Source of the DNA: Kalaharituber pfeilii
Lineage: Eukaryota > Ascomycota > Pezizomycetes > Pezizales > Pezizaceae
DNA: 64,000 nt
Assembly: GCA_015179045.1 (NCBI GenBank)
Contig: WHUZ01000007.1
Location: 980,501 to 1,044,500 of the forward strand
Reading direction: 5' to 3'
Shown here: one piece after another, positions 20,535 through 34,194 of the stretch
Numbering within the stretch: the stretch's first letter is position 1
Layout of the letters: each line of letters starts with the position of its first letter
The notes under the pieces: model-generated
What the model was told of the DNA's origin: nothing
Databases searched by the model: none
Seen by the model: the letters and a program-made list of their open reading frames with translations, nothing else
Made by a program: the position numbers and the translations under genes

Positions 20535-23354
20535 TCAAGTATTCAAAGCTAAACCTGAAATAACGCTATACATCAGCTCTGGGATTCCAGTGAGACCATT
20601 CTTTTCAATTTCCTTCAAAATTTCCGCTTTGAAATCGCGCCAGGAGATACTGAGGCCTCCGGCATTGGCCAGATTTTTAAGTGATTCCTGGGTGAGCGGT
20701 CCACGGTGACGGCTTGAGAGGGGTATTTGGTTCTGCAGTTCTAATTTTGTAAATGTTTCCTTGGCGAAGTGGGCCAGTGCTAAAGATCGGGTCAACGAGT
20801 ATAGCACCTTCAAACCCTCTCCTCGGGAGCTTGCTGCGTCCTCTAGTTTGCTGGTGACATCCCTATGTTGACATTGTTAGTAAAAATAGAAATCTATTCA
20901 AATTTTAGTGGTTTGTATGTAATACTCACTTTGTGAGATTACATCCGAAGGAATTTTCGGCTCTTGAAAGCCCTTGATTTTTCCAAATTAGGTTACAGGC
21001 GTCCATAATAAGGCCATTGAGATGATCTGTAAACTGTTTCGGATACACCTCGAGGCCAGCATTGTCGTTTGACATTGCATACTTCCTGGTTTCTTCGACG
21101 TGATGTTTGTACCTATCTGAGTTAGTTGATCCGTTTGTTTTCATCTAACAAGCTGTGTAGTGGGCTGGAAATCTCACAGGGCTAAGATTCCACACAAACG
21201 AGAGAGCAATAATGCATCACCAGCGAGAAGCAAGTGATACACTACAGGGTCTGGAGGTAACACAAGACGAAATATGCTGTTCTTTACAGGAAAGGAAGCA
21301 GCAGCTTCATAAAATGTGAGTATTGCACTGCAAACCTGGACAGATTGCCCGCTGGCCTAACAGAGTATGCGCATAAATATTCATGGTTTCATGTGTATCA
21401 GAGTAGAGGGGTCTTACTAGTAACAATTTCATCAACAGTGAACCAACATGACGTAAATAATGAATGATACTATCCTCAGCATCTATTGGTAGCGCTAATT
21501 GATTTTGATGACCATGAATGAATATCCAATATCGTAAGAGCTCAGTATAAAACCCAATCAACCTAGTAATGCCCGTTACGTCAGAGATTGGGTATCTAAC
21601 TTCTAGATGGCTGAAAAATCGTGATTTGAGCTCTATGCGGTATCAGCGTCGCCGTTGTCGTAATAGAGGGTTTATATAAGGAACAATTCACCCTTGAAGT
21701 CCCTGAGCGGAAGAAATGTCAATAAGTCCAGAACATAGTCGAACTCAAATGGATCGTTATTAGTTACTAGATATAACTCAAGGAAGGTTTCTACCGCAGG
21801 TAGTAGTCTCTATTAAATAAGTCAGTAAAACTTCAACCTACATCACCAATCTTTGTCATTAAATACCTTTGTATACTTTGTATACTCTAAAACCTTTTTC
21901 AGATAATTCTTTGTCCAATCGTTCACCCCACATGAGAAGTATGCTGCCAGCCAATTATTTACTCTTTCCAAATCGGTATCTAAAAAGGTTGTGAGCATGT
22001 ATTATTATTGAGTGGGTACATATTGCCATGTGTACCAGAGCCCAATAACCCAAGCACCTGCTGCAGAAGAGGATCTTCAATCACAGCGGCTAGCTGGTTA
22101 GGCAACTCTAACTTGTCAAGCCTTGAAACTAGGTCATCGACATCTCCTATCTCTTCCAAAGTTACCGATGTCTTACTCCGACCTGTTAGCTTTAATTACA
22201 CATCAAGGGTCTTGACAGCTGCATACCTCAACGGCTCGATATGTGCGGACTTCCGGCACCGTTAAGTGTCCAGTTTTCCTACGTTTATTTCCCTGTCCAC
22301 CATACTTCCGAACTACCTGAAATGAAAATTTTGCCGATGCAGCTGAACTATTCAGGGCATTTGCTTCCTGGATTGCAAGCAGTCGCTCTATCCATTCAGG
22401 ATTGGGATGCTTATTGAAAATTAGCATGAATAAAATGTCAGCTTTGGAACTAGTACAAATTAGGGCAGCTCACCGAGAATAGTCCAGCTTTTGAAGGGGG
22501 TAATCTTTCCACAATGACATCTGGGTAATAATCCTTGTAAATCTGCAGTAGGCCTAGAAGTGCCTGTTCGTTACCAACAACTTGTTTCAACTCTAGGCTG
22601 TTTGTAAATCAGTTCCTGCAAGCATGAACTGTAGAGTGGAAGTGCATACAGGGCCTGGATGCGAAACGGTTTGACATGCTTCCGCCTAGTGAGTAGTGAT
22701 AACAAATGGCAAAGGTGAGTTCTGTGAATAGTGTTAGCATGGCCATCGATGATCAACCAATATTAGTATATTGCAAAGCCCCAACCTGAGCGTAATCATG
22801 TCCAGTAAACTGAACAAGACGCCGTACAACTGTGATAGCATGGTATACCCCTCAAGAACATTGTAGACCATTACCAGCCATCGCAGTAAGTGAGCCTAGG
22901 TAGCATAGGTTAGCACTTGACATTATTATATTATGAAGCCTCCTTGCCTGTATATTAAGAGCAGGCTTATGTTGACCCTGACCAAAGCATCCCACTATCT
23001 TGACTGCAATGTCCTCACGAACCTTCCCGCGAGGATATAGGCTTTTAATAATACTACTCGTTGTGGCTTGATCCAATTTCGAGGGAGTAGTAAGGATATC
23101 AATCAATCCGCCAAGGGAGTCACCTGGAAGTCCTCTGCTATAGGCATATTGAGTAAACTCATCAAGAATTTCTTTCATCTCATCCTTGGGTATCTCATTC
23201 CGCTTTTTTGCAGCTGTGCACGTGCTCGCACTCAAGTAAGCAAAGGACGCTCTGAGTTGGGCGGGCGTGTATGGAATGCTGTACCTTGTTGGATGGTCGA
23301 GATAAGCTGCCTCAATCGCGAGCCCCCAAGGAGCGCGCCGGGCCGGTCAGTCAT
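20535..23354 (-). CDS. mis6: CENP-I / Mis6 inner kinetochore protein
   Basis: Thirteen exons: 23354-23285, 23249-22948, 22895-22786, 22721-22650, 22597-22474, 22409-22227, 22171-22036, 21979-21867, 21809-21692, 21632-21418, 21356-21178, 21112-20930, 20862-20535, giving 710 residues, normal for the family. Recognised from ITTPSKLDQAT-type GLIDILTTPSKLDQA, IVGCFGQGQHKPALNIQ, LLRWLVMVYNVLEGY, RRKHVKPFRIQALL and LLQIYKDYYPDVIVERLP, all conserved in Mis6. Later parts are helical and Leu-rich. CENP-I belongs to the constitutive centromere network and helps load CENP-A. Intron 2 uses a GC donor. Exon 1 is the weakest part: the proposed first intron is only 35 nt, so the true start may be further upstream. 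The exon 7 acceptor (GGAGTAAG) is chosen by phase. Confidence 0.9.
22896..22947 (-). other. mis6: GC-AG intron of the CENP-I gene (52 nt)
   Basis: Exon 2 ends ...AAT ATA CAG, followed by GCAAGG. The intron has a GCTAAC branch and ends CTACCTAG. Joining to GCT CAC TTA CTG restores NIQ-AHLLRWLVMVY. No in-phase GT donor is nearby. Confidence 0.8.
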
Positions 23355-26300
23355 GGAGGGCAAGTCGCTGGGACAGCAGCTGCTCAGGTCTTGGAGTCTG
23401 TTAACGTTCGGTGTGCAACTTGTTTTAAGCTTGATGGTCCCTGTCTCGGAAGTCGCTAATTCAGAGAGGCGGGTGCTAGATCCAACTGGCAGAGTATAGG
23501 TAGCGTCTCACTCATCTCGTGCTCCCGCCGGACGCGCCAAGCGAAGCGCGAACGAGGGAACCTCCACTTTATAGAGCCAACTATTGTACTAGTACCTACA
23601 TGTCTCGTACGAACCCGCTCACAAGGCCTTTGTGACCGGCCAGAATCTCGATTCGAGTGCATACACATTTGTGACTTTTAAGGGTTGTATGTACGTACTA
23701 ATTTAGTACTTGCTGTGCATCCGCTTTGACATGACAATGTCTTTGTTTGATGTCAGAGCGAGCTTCAGTGCCCATCATGCATACATACACACAGTACGCA
23801 CCAAACTGGCAGCTCCAAGTTTCGGCTGGACAGGCCCTCGGTGGACAGGTCTCGTGTCGCCTCATTCCGCCGGCCGAGTCGCACGGCCAAAGAAAGACTG
23901 CCCATCCACACCCAATTTCCGCCGCTTGCTGTGAAATGAGCCGAGCAAAATGGTTAGTGTCGCACCAACGTCCGTGCTTGCTGGTCCAGCAGCTTGGCTC
24001 TGCGGCTCGTTGCGCGAGCGGCTTCAGGGTTTCCACCCACAGGGCGTCAGTCCAAGGCTCAAGCGTGCCACTGCGCTGTAAGTACAGTACGCGTGTGCGC
24101 TCGACGGCGCCGGCTTCTCGGCAGCCATGTCTGAGACGTCCGGCTGGCGACTATAAGTAGCTAAGCCCGAATCTGAGAGCGACAGCCACCATCTGTACTC
24201 AAGCTCTGCCTGTGGAGGGCCCGCAGAGGTACTCGAGTACATCTGGTTAGGCTCATCTTGACGGCGCAAAAGCCGCCATCTTGTGCTTCGTCCGAGCAGC
24301 GCTGATCGACGGGCGCTTGCACTTGTTCCCCAGGATGCAAAATGCAAGCTTTGTGTCTTGCCTGTCTTTAGAAAGACAGCAGAAAGCCTAATACATACGC
24401 TCCAGCAAGGACTAGATACTACAAACACACCTTTGAATTCAAGGCGGGGTTGCTGATTGGCATCTGATCGGAGTGCATTCTTAGCGACATACGTTGGTGC
24501 GCCAGCGCTTCAGCTGCCTAAAGAAAAAAGGTACTCGGAGTCGGCAGCCCGACATTGTCGACTTTGCGCCTCCACTTGACTCCGGCTATCCTTTTCTGCC
24601 AGGGATCGTTCCGAACTGTGCTCCACGCACCACCGGCAAAGGCTATTAGAAGAGGCCATTCAGAGACGAAGCAAGGGCCTGTGGCTTGCCTCAGTCCCAC
24701 ATCCGGTTTCGACTGCTACTGCTTTAGCATGGTCAGCTGCCTCCAGCTGTTAGTTTCGAGGACAGGACCGAATATTAAATGGGGGCCGGGCCCGCGGTGA
24801 TACAGGCCACTCAAACTGACTATGCACCTTTTTACTGCTCTGAGGAACGGGTATTGGGGGGTGGGGGGAACGGAAGCGGAACTTGCCTTCTGAGCCCTAC
24901 ACCCATTTCGCGCTACTAAGGCGGTCGCTTGCACAGCAGCTGCGTCCACACAGCGCCGTTGCTGGACGCAAGGGCTACTCCTAGTAGCTGAGTAGCGTCG
25001 AGCCAGTGGCGGTGGGTGGGTAGGTGCGCTATGCCACCGTTCACTATGCATACTCTGTACTATGTAGGCAAGGCAGGAAGAGCTGGATTGCACGTAGGGC
25101 GACCGTTGCATGACGCTGGCAGAGCAAGACGGCCGTGACGGGCGCAGCAGGAGGGCTCGATTCAAGCTGGAGTCTGAGGCGAAGTGCTGAGAAACACCTG
25201 GCACATTATTATTTCAACTTGGTCCGCACCGCACCGCCTAGCTCCGTGGAAGAAAGGTAGCACGAGTGATCGCGATCGGTCTCGCCGTTCGCGGGGCAGC
25301 TCCTCCAAAGTCCTACTCGAGTAGAGTGTTGATTGCACCGCAGCCCGCCAGTCCGCCGTGGCTACAAGGGGCGGAGAGGGTGCGGGCATGCAGAGCGAGA
25401 CAGCAAGCTGCAGAATTGGGGTTGACTGGCACTACCACAAGATGCTTCGGCGAGACGGTGGTGATGGGGGCAATGTGCCTGCCAATGATAAACTAGAACG
25501 CAGAGCGGAGCAAGCTGCTGCGGAGTGGGGTGTCGATGCCCTGCAACTTACGTACTACTCCATCACCACACGGCCCCCCAGCGCTGGCATCATTGGAAGG
25601 GCTGCCATATCCATGGCCAGGCCGGCGTGCGGGGGGGGGGGGGGGGCAGCGGCCTCGAGGCGTACAGCAGCAGCAGCAGCAGCAGCAGCGCGCGAAACCA
25701 ATGAGCTCAATGAACTCAATGAGAAGCATCAAGGAGAGTGCCTGTAAACAAGGACAGAATTAACGGGCACACAAACCGCTCGACTGCGCAACGCAAAAAA
25801 AAAAAAAAGCCCAACGGCGCGGCGGTCGAGGTGGAATCATACGTCTAATCTCTCTCCAAATTGGCCGTCACACCTCGCCCCCTCCAGCCCCTGCCCGCGA
25901 GCTTCTATGTATCACTGTGCTGTGCAACCACACTAATCCCTACCCTCGTGCGACACATTCTGACTGTAGAGTAGTACCACCGAAACCCACCCTAACCTAG
26001 CAATCCCCAAAACGTAATGAGTACTGTATATACGCCCTATGCGCAACAAGCGATGATCCGGCTCATACCCCAGGGTGGTCTTTTAAGATCATGGTCGCTT
26101 CCCACGTCGATTTTGCATTTGTTGCTCCTGCTCCTGCTCGCAATCCCGCCGCGTCTGACCTCGGCGCCTGGTTCCTCTGCTGAACCCCCCCCCCCCCCCC
26201 AGTACCTCCAGAACATCGCGGGCGAACTTTCGAAACGTCGACTTGGTTGAAATTGCTGGAATTACACTCCTGAACAAAAAGAGCAGGGAGACGCCCGAAC

Positions 26301-26765
26301 ATACGATTTGCAATTTGAGGTCCGGACAGTGAAAGAAAGGGTCATACTACGTACGCTCCTGAGCCTCCAGTGGAGGTTTCGCAGAGTCAGGGCCTCACAA
26401 GCACATTGAGCAGCCTCATCGCACCCGAGCTGGTAACTTGAGAAAAGTAAACCCTCCCCGGTTGCTGAAAATCGTTTGTGCCCCTCCTCTAAAAGTTTCG
26501 GATTACAGTTACCGTTGGCCGCATTACCAGTACTTCCGAACTTAATTATCTCTCTCGTACACCTGTGCAAAACCGAGTCCAGTTTTCGCACCCCTATTCT
26601 CCAATCATATCGACAGCATTGGCTCCCCTTTTATCTTCTTCCCTCTTGGTGCAGCCGGTTTCAGTGGCCGATGACCTTCGAGGGCCGGGGCACCAAGAGT
26701 GTGGATTGGAATCCGTTTCACAAAGCAGTCATTGTTCCGGCCAACTCAGGCCCATCACCGCACAT
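23355..26765. other. GC-rich divergent spacer between CENP-I and GH3-GNAT genes
   Basis: 3.4 kb with no convincing gene. It contains a G16 run (25631-25646), a CAG repeat of about eight units (25665-25689), an A run near 25795-25808 and a C15 run near 26189-26203. Many overlapping ORFs on both strands are compositional. An in-frame extension of the GH3-GNAT start could reach 26565. Confidence 0.45.
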
Positions 26766-29700
26766 ATGGCAATGGTGAGAGAAGTTATTTTTCATTCTCC
26801 GACCGGATAATCTTGCTAACGCTGCATCAGATCAATGGAGACTCTCATATACGTCGAAGCTCACCAGAGTTCCAACTTGATGAAGAAACTGCGAGGTGAG
26901 GAGACGAAATTCATCTATGATCTGAGTCCGAACTTCATAAGCGGCTGATCTGAAACATTGTTCAGGCGTGTGGGACAAATGATTTTAATAAACTTTGATG
27001 GCTACACCGTAACCAACGAAATCCGTACAATGATCGAGAATTACTATGTGGGCAACATTGTGCTCTCACACAAGAACATCAGAGGTACAACCGCATGCTT
27101 TGATCCTGTTCGTGTCGCAATGGCGGAATATTCTGACGAAATGATAGATGGTCCGCAGGTAGCGGTGTTAACGAAGGAGCTCCAAACAATTGCGCAAGCA
27201 GCGGGATACCATTTTCCCTTGATGATAGGCATCGATCAAGAGAATGGCATGGTACGCGTAACCCTCTCACTATCTAGCAAATCACTGCTGTGTCACATAG
27301 TAACGTCGTACAGATTAGCCGTTTTGGAGACGGAATCAGGGCAACACACTTCCCAGGTGCCATGAGTCTCGGAGCAACGAGAGCACCAAACCATGCATTT
27401 GAGATTGGCAGAGCGACGGCAAAGGAGTTGGCTGCTGTTGGGATTAATTGGAATTTTGCGCCCGTCTTAGATGTTACTAGCGAGCAGGATGGAACAGGGC
27501 CTAGCGTTCGGTCCTTCGGAGACGACCCACAGAATGTAGGTCGCTTTGGGCAAGCCTTTTCAGACGGCTTAAGAGCTGGTGGTATTGCATCGTGTGCCAA
27601 ACATTTTCCGGGTACATCATCAAAGACCCGCAGAGACTCAATTTCTATGAGCCGCACGATGGAAGAGTTGGAGGCGTCAGAGCTTGTTCCGTTCCGGAGG
27701 GCAGTGTCATCGGGCCTGGATAGCGTGAGGCTCTCAAGCTCGTTGTGGACAGACCACCCACACGATCAAATGTACCCCAAATACATGGTGCATGAAGTCT
27801 TACGACGGCAAATTGGCTACGAGGGTGTTGTGCTGGGCAGCTGTACCGATATTCCCTCGTTTCGAGAAAAGTCTAATATCGCCCAGGCGACGCTTGACGC
27901 ACTAAAGGCGGGATGCGATATGATTATAGTCTTACACAACATGGAGACGCAGTCGCGGGCTATAGAATCCATATATGATGCCCTTCGGCGGGAAGAAATC
28001 CTGCGAAGCGAGATCTATCGAGCCTCAGGTCGCATCTCAATGCTAAAAGAGCACTATCTCAACTGGAAACTAGCGCTGTCACCCAATCCGCAGCTTCTAC
28101 CGTCGCTAATGCATGACCACCAGATTTTGGCTAGAAAGGTGTACGAGGCCGCAATCACGGTCGTTAGGGATGATCAGTGTCTACTACCGCTGAATCTTAA
28201 ACTTGTTCCGACGGATACAGTGTTACTTCTCGCGCCGGTTGTGAGGCCGTTACATCCTACGCCGCTAGGCGAGTTACCGACTGATCCATTTGAACCGCTC
28301 GGAAGGGCTCTTGCAAGGCGGCATCCAAGGATACGGCATGCGCCATACACAATCCAAGGCCTGGCACCTTTACATACAAGCTTAATCAAGCGTGCCGCAG
28401 CCGTTGTATTTGTTACCGTCAATGCATTGCAAACGCCCCAGCAAAGTTACCAGATTCGCATGGCAGAAACAGTCAAGCAAATGTGTGGTCCCAAGCCCTT
28501 TGTCGCGGTTGCAGCCTGCGACCCCTACGACCTCCTCAGCATCCGCTCATTTGGAACCTACGTCTGCACATATGAGTACAGCCAGGCAGCACTAGAAACT
28601 GCTGCAGCAGTAATATTCGGGGAACGGCATGCCCCTGGTGCATTACCTGTTGGGACACCTGGGGTCCCAGTCCGAAGGCAACAGAAACAATGGTTCGTCG
28701 ACGTCTGGGAGAAAAGGAAAGATCTATATGCCTCAGCGGATTTGTGGAAAGATTGTTTGGGAAGGAAGTGGCCGCTAGACGCGAGCACGTTGAGCACACT
28801 GCTTGATAGACCAGGCTATTCAAAGCATTTTGTGGTGCGGAACCCAGTGACGGATGAGTTGCTGGGTTTGGCAGCCACGTATACAATCATGCTGGGGCCA
28901 AATCAACTAATCGGGTCACTGGCATTATTAATTGTGCGTCCTACGCACCGGTGAGTATTCTAATTCTTAGCTCCGAAATACCAAAAGTCTTTTTATTAAA
29001 CGCGAACTTCCACAGGAACCTCGGAATAGGCCTCTCTCTACACGACGTCGCCATCCGGCACCTCTCCAGCACTCCCGGCATCACCTCCATCCAGCTTGGC
29101 TCCATTTTCCCTCGCTTGTTCCCCGGACTACCCGTCGACATTCCCGCGGACGACTCGTCGTGGTTCGCGCACCGCGGGTGGCGCTTCGAGGAGAAATATG
29201 TCTACGACCTATTCATGGACATCGACAACTGGTCGCCGCCAGAGAGTATTTTGAGACCGCTGCAGGCAAAGGGAGTCGTTTTTAGCAGGTGCACACCGGA
29301 GCAGTTTGAAGCCCTAATTGAGTTTGAAGTGAAGAACTTTGGATCGTATCCGGGATGGGTAGAGAAGTATCAGACGCTAAAAGATACAGATGGTAAGCTG
29401 ACCTCCAACCGAAATGGCCTTCTGAAGATTTTGTGCCAGAATGGCTTACCATGAACGTATGTGCGTGTGTAGATATCGCCGACGCCGTCCTAGCAACCTC
29501 CCAAGAAGGCATCCTTGGTGCAGCACTCGTCTTCTCACCGGTCTCAAACAATCAAATGTCCAAAGACATCCCCTGGCCTAAGATGTTGGGAGAGCGGAAT
29601 GGAGGGTTGGCTTGCGTTAGCGTTGGGCGTACGTATTCAATCCTATTTTTACCATCTCTAGTTGCAGGGTAACTAAAGTTGGGAATATACAGGTGACTTC

Positions 29701-29930
29701 CGCGGCCAAGGACTCGGCTTAGCACTCATTTGCGCCTCAATTATGGAACTGAAGTCACGGGGCTTGAAGGGATGTTTTGTGGATTGGGTGGATTGGGCAG
29801 AGTTTGAGGGTACGTATAGGCAGTTAGGTAAGCCGTTTATCGTGACACAATTTTCCATAATTCTGTACTAATCCCGTCAACAGGCTTCCAACAATGGGGC
29901 AAATACCGCGAGATTTGGCGGCGGATCTAA
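26766..29930 (+). CDS. GH3 beta-N-acetylhexosaminidase-like protein fused to GNAT acetyltransferase domain
   Basis: Eight exons: 26766-26774, 26831-26895, 26966-27251, 27314-28950, 29016-29392, 29473-29628, 29693-29809, 29884-29930, giving 897 residues. Residues about 20-330 are a GH3 TIM barrel of the NagZ type: VGQMILINFDGYTV, PLMIGIDQENG, GINWNFAPVLDV, KHFPG at about 216. A GH3 C-terminal domain follows. The last about 280 residues hold GNAT blocks (RNLGIGLSLHDVA, DFRGQGLGLALICASIME). This GH3-GNAT fusion is known in fungi, probably acting on chitin-derived or other GlcNAc sugars. Here the DSH motif reads DSI and the nucleophile loop (family S-D-D or similar) reads LGSCTD, so hydrolase activity is doubtful. 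No signal peptide is seen. The 9-nt first exon is the shortest reading that keeps phase; an upstream in-frame ATG at 26565 is possible. Confidence 0.85.
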
Positions 29931-32900
29931 ACACCGGACAACCTAACTTACAACCCTCCATTCACCTCGCCAACTCAATCTACTGACCTACGAACATTCT
30001 CACTATCATATTCGTCCCAGAAGCCCGATATACCATCTTCCTACTTATTTATCTCTTGGGCTATTTCATCTTATTTCTTATTGGGAGAAAACTATGAGGA
30101 CACACGAAAAAGCTCTCGAAATCATGGAACGCTATAGCCTTTCATAATTACTCGCACTATTTCCGGCGCAGAAATTGGAATTCTTCTACCGTACTTCTTT
30201 TTATGTTACGAAAATCTGGGCCCTCGTCGATTGTACCTGTTCTAACCAGCATATCAGTTTTTCCCTCTACTATATCCTAATTCTGCAGCTATGACCTGGC
30301 GTTCGTTTTACATCTCTAAATCTCACAACGGGCTTGTCTTTGTTGTTTGTTTTTCTTGTTCTTTTCCCCCAGTATCCCTTATATTTCTTCCTTTTTGGTC
30401 CTTTTCTGGTTACTACTTGGGCAAGGAAAGTTCTGATTTCTTATTATTTCTCACGGCATTTCGGCTCCTTAAAGATGCTTCGTTTGGATGTATGTATGTA
30501 TCTGTCTTACAGTTTGAGTTCGGGTAGCTTGTTCGTTGTATTGCCGGTTAAGCTTGAATTGTATTATAGGAATAGAGTGGGGGTAGGGGATTTGTTTGTT
30601 GAAGGGGAAATAAAATATAAAAAAAGTTGAGTGTCGCAGATATCTGGAGGATATCATACTCCAGCCAATTTGCAGCGCAAATTTCGTCGTGATCTTCACT
30701 GGCATTCGAATTAAACGAGATTCCACCCGCCCCAGGGTTTGTTCGCATGATTTAGAGTTTCTTGTGTAATGTCCTCTTTGGGAAATTGTAACTAACCTTG
30801 GAGGGAACGTAAGCGAGCACAGAATTAGCTCTGGTTGTACAGAATTACAGAGGAATCAAGGCAGGACAGATATGCAGTTACCCGCCGTAGTATAAGGGAG
30901 CTAGTGGTGGGTGGGGGCGGATTAATCTTAATCCGGCGCAATATAAAAACTGATGGATCGACAATGTTACAAACATTACCCTCAACTTGTGAATTGTTCT
31001 CCCAAAAATGGTGTTAAGTATAAGGGTTCTACTAACCTAGATTTTCAAGTGGGTAAAAAATCTAGCTATCTTTCCGCCAGGGCTAGGAGTAGTTGCGACT
31101 TTCGCCGGCTATGGAGTTAGTTCGTTTGCAAGCCTAGCAAGTAGATACCTTATGATGCTAATATGTTGCATTCTTTTCTATCTAACTATTTACTCCTCTT
31201 AACGCAGGTACTGGCAGATATTCTGACCGTTACACCAATCCTGGGTATTGGTATATCATTCGACTGAATGAGCTGAACGATACAGTAATGTGAGGCATTG
31301 TTTGATGGGCTGATCGATATGACTACTTCATCAGCGAAATGGCGGGTCAATTCTCCACGAGTCATGGCTGATTGGTCCTGGTCTTTTGGATTACTTTCTA
31401 AGAACTTTGATGGCCCATTAGGTAGGGTTGATAAGGCTTGTGTGGAAAGTTAGGTGGACTATGAATTCTGAAGGGAGTTTGAGAGTAATGTTGCCTCTGC
31501 ACTTATCAATGGCTGTGACTTACAAACGGTGCTGTCCAGCCAATGTGTGAGAAGTTTTTGGTTGGAAGACTTTATCTCCAATTTCAGAATGGAGTGGTAT
31601 TTCGTTGTATTGGGCCATTTGAGAGACTTTGGCTTCGATTTGATTTGAAGGCTTTTGTTTCTCGCCAGGTTCGTCACGTACTGCATACTTCAGATTTCAC
31701 TTATTCACTGTAATATATTAGAAAATAAAACAGAAATGGAAAACAAAAGTTAAAAATGTGTTGCCCTGGTTCCAACACCCAATTTTTCATCGCTAAAATT
31801 TTTAATTCCTAAGACATCATCGCTGGAGTCGGAGCATTACATCGCTGCATTACAGTCCATCTTATTTTCTTTTAAGGTGCTGGACAACCCTTTTCCGCCG
31901 CTCGACGTGAGAATCGAACCGGGGCACTCAATTCTGTACCTCTACATGACGCTCAAGGTAGAACAGCATTTCATTGCAGCCAAGGCATAGACCAGTTGAA
32001 AATGACTGCTCCATCTCTCTTGAACCTATCCCACATTCCCACCCCACTGTTGCACCGTGCCGTTCCACCCGTCCGCCCCCGCTCTAGCACCTCTAGCAGA
32101 TATTCCGACAGCCCCCTTCTCCGCTCAATCATCCCCGCTCCACCACCTTTCAAACTAACTCTCTTTCCCTGCATAATGTCAAACAGGGCAGTCAGGTCCT
32201 ATGCTCCTTCAAAGGAGACAATTCACATCCTCTTGTACTGCCGTCCACTCCACAATTGCCGTTAGCTCTATGCCTCTTCAGGCAACTTTAAGGCACTTTT
32301 CTCCTTGTAAGGTCGACTACTCCCTCTTTTTTTTTTTTTTGTTATTATATTTTTGTTTATTCTTTATACCTGCTGAAACTAGCTTCTTTATTGTGGTTAA
32401 TTGGTTGCTACGTGGGGCTTGTGATGTATTGGAGATACAGACGGACCAGGTCTATAATATAGGCGGCGAAGGAAAGCCTGACTGGGTTGGACGGTAAATT
32501 CCAAAGCAAGAAGTGCTGTCCCTCTTCAAAGGGGAAAAAAAAAAAAATTTTGTGGGTACATAGGGGTTGGGGGTACATGGGGTATGGTGGGGGAGGGTGA
32601 CCTTCTGCTCATGCTGCAATCTTTTTTTTTTGAATTTGTGCCGTATCAGAGTTTCTTTGTTGAGCCATGGCTAGCTTGGTTATATATAGTCGTAGAATTT
32701 ATAATGACAGCTCTGGAGCGAAGGTAGAGAAAGGAAACAAAAAGGGGTGGATATGGTGAGGAGTACCGAAGAGAGCGGGTGAGCAGCAGGAGAGAATGTA
32801 CATATTCAAAGCCGATCGACAAAATGGGTCCGTTGCTGGGCGTCGAGGGGAGGTACAATGGAAGTACATGAGTGGGTGAACGACGAGTCTCTATTGTGCA

Positions 32901-34194
32901 TGTAAAAACACAAAACAGTCGAAAAGAATAAATCGTTTGTAGAAAGAATAGCAGTACGACTATTAAAGAGAATAATTGAACGAGATGAGGCTGCGAGTGT
33001 CACCCTTACCCTCATATGAACCCTCGTATCCTGGCCCACAGTGCTGCTGATGCACAGTAGAACCACTCCGGAAGGGGGGTTGCAAACAAGAAAGTTTTGA
33101 CTGCAGTTGATCTACTGAGATACTCCAAATTGTCCGGCAAATGCATTACGTATTAATGTCAGCTTTTCTAAAGGCCTAAAAATCCGGCTAGTAGTGGTCT
33201 GCGACTCTGGGAGAGTATCATATGCCTACACAGAAGGCATGGACCCTGCTCCATTCAGCTGCAGGGCATGACAAATTTCAAATTAGAACTTAGTCTCGTG
33301 GATTACGAACTGTTGATCTTCCCTTTTCTCCAGGTCAGTTGCGGAGCAGGAGCTGTTCACAACCAATGACTGAATCAATCTCCAGTCACAGCATCAAATT
33401 GACATTTATATATGCTCAGAGATGCTCCTCGTCTCATTATACGCACGGCGTGGACATTGCCCTGCTTGAGGCACTTATCCCCATATACTACACCTCTTCG
33501 GCAGTTGCGTCGTCCTATACCCTTGATGAACCTCTGCAAGCTGCGGACATTATATCTTCGGTGATGCTCATTATGCATGGCCTTTTTTGGCTCCAAGCAC
33601 AATAATCGTAGTATCAGTAAGGCAGGTCACATCTACTAGTAGTTGTTCTTCCTTGACGCCGCCACAAATGCAGGAGCCTTGCAGGGAAAATTGACACGAG
33701 CAAAATGTTATCATTGCAGGAAGCTTGCCAAGGATTTAGAGCGATCAGTATATACAGTTCTACGGTGACGTTTTTCCGTCCTTTTGCCTCTCCCCAATTC
33801 TTCCTGGAAACACCACATCACAATCACAAAGAATGCAGAAATGAAAAAAATCTGAAGTATAATGAGGATAGGTGAAGGACCAACAACTAATGCATGTAAT
33901 ATAACGTATCGCTCACTGGAGACTATGGCGCCATTGTCATGTCATGCACGATCTTAAAAACTAAGGAGATAGTCCTCATCACAAGCAGTATGACTATATC
34001 TCAATGGCTGAAGATGTTGAACAGTTCACTCAACAGCATGATTTGAAAGATGTTACATTGTTGGGCCATTGATGTATGTCGCCCCTTCACTTCAAATTCA
34101 TTGGTGGCATTATCAAAGAACCCTTCGCCACTTGTCATATTATTGCTGTACGTATCTTGCACCCTGCCCTTCACCAACAGGACTAGATGGATTA
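29931..34194. other. Gene desert, part 1
   Basis: 4.3 kb with no supported gene. T and A homopolymers at about 32327-32340, 32528-32540 and 32622-32630. A box-B-like GGTTCGATT on the minus strand near 31911-31920 does not fold as a tRNA. AT-rich and otherwise featureless. Confidence 0.4.

Noticed and set aside
23696..25763. Many ORFs of 60-160 residues on both strands
   Set aside because: No conserved motif, heavy overlap, and the region is a divergent spacer with homopolymer and CAG repeats.
31895..31985. tRNA-like box B (GGTTCGATT) on the minus strand
   Set aside because: T-stem bases do not pair and no matching acceptor stem or D arm is found.
31996..32265. 89-residue + frame beginning MTAPSLLNLSHIP
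   Set aside because: Pro/Ser-rich frame without family motif or supporting splice structure.
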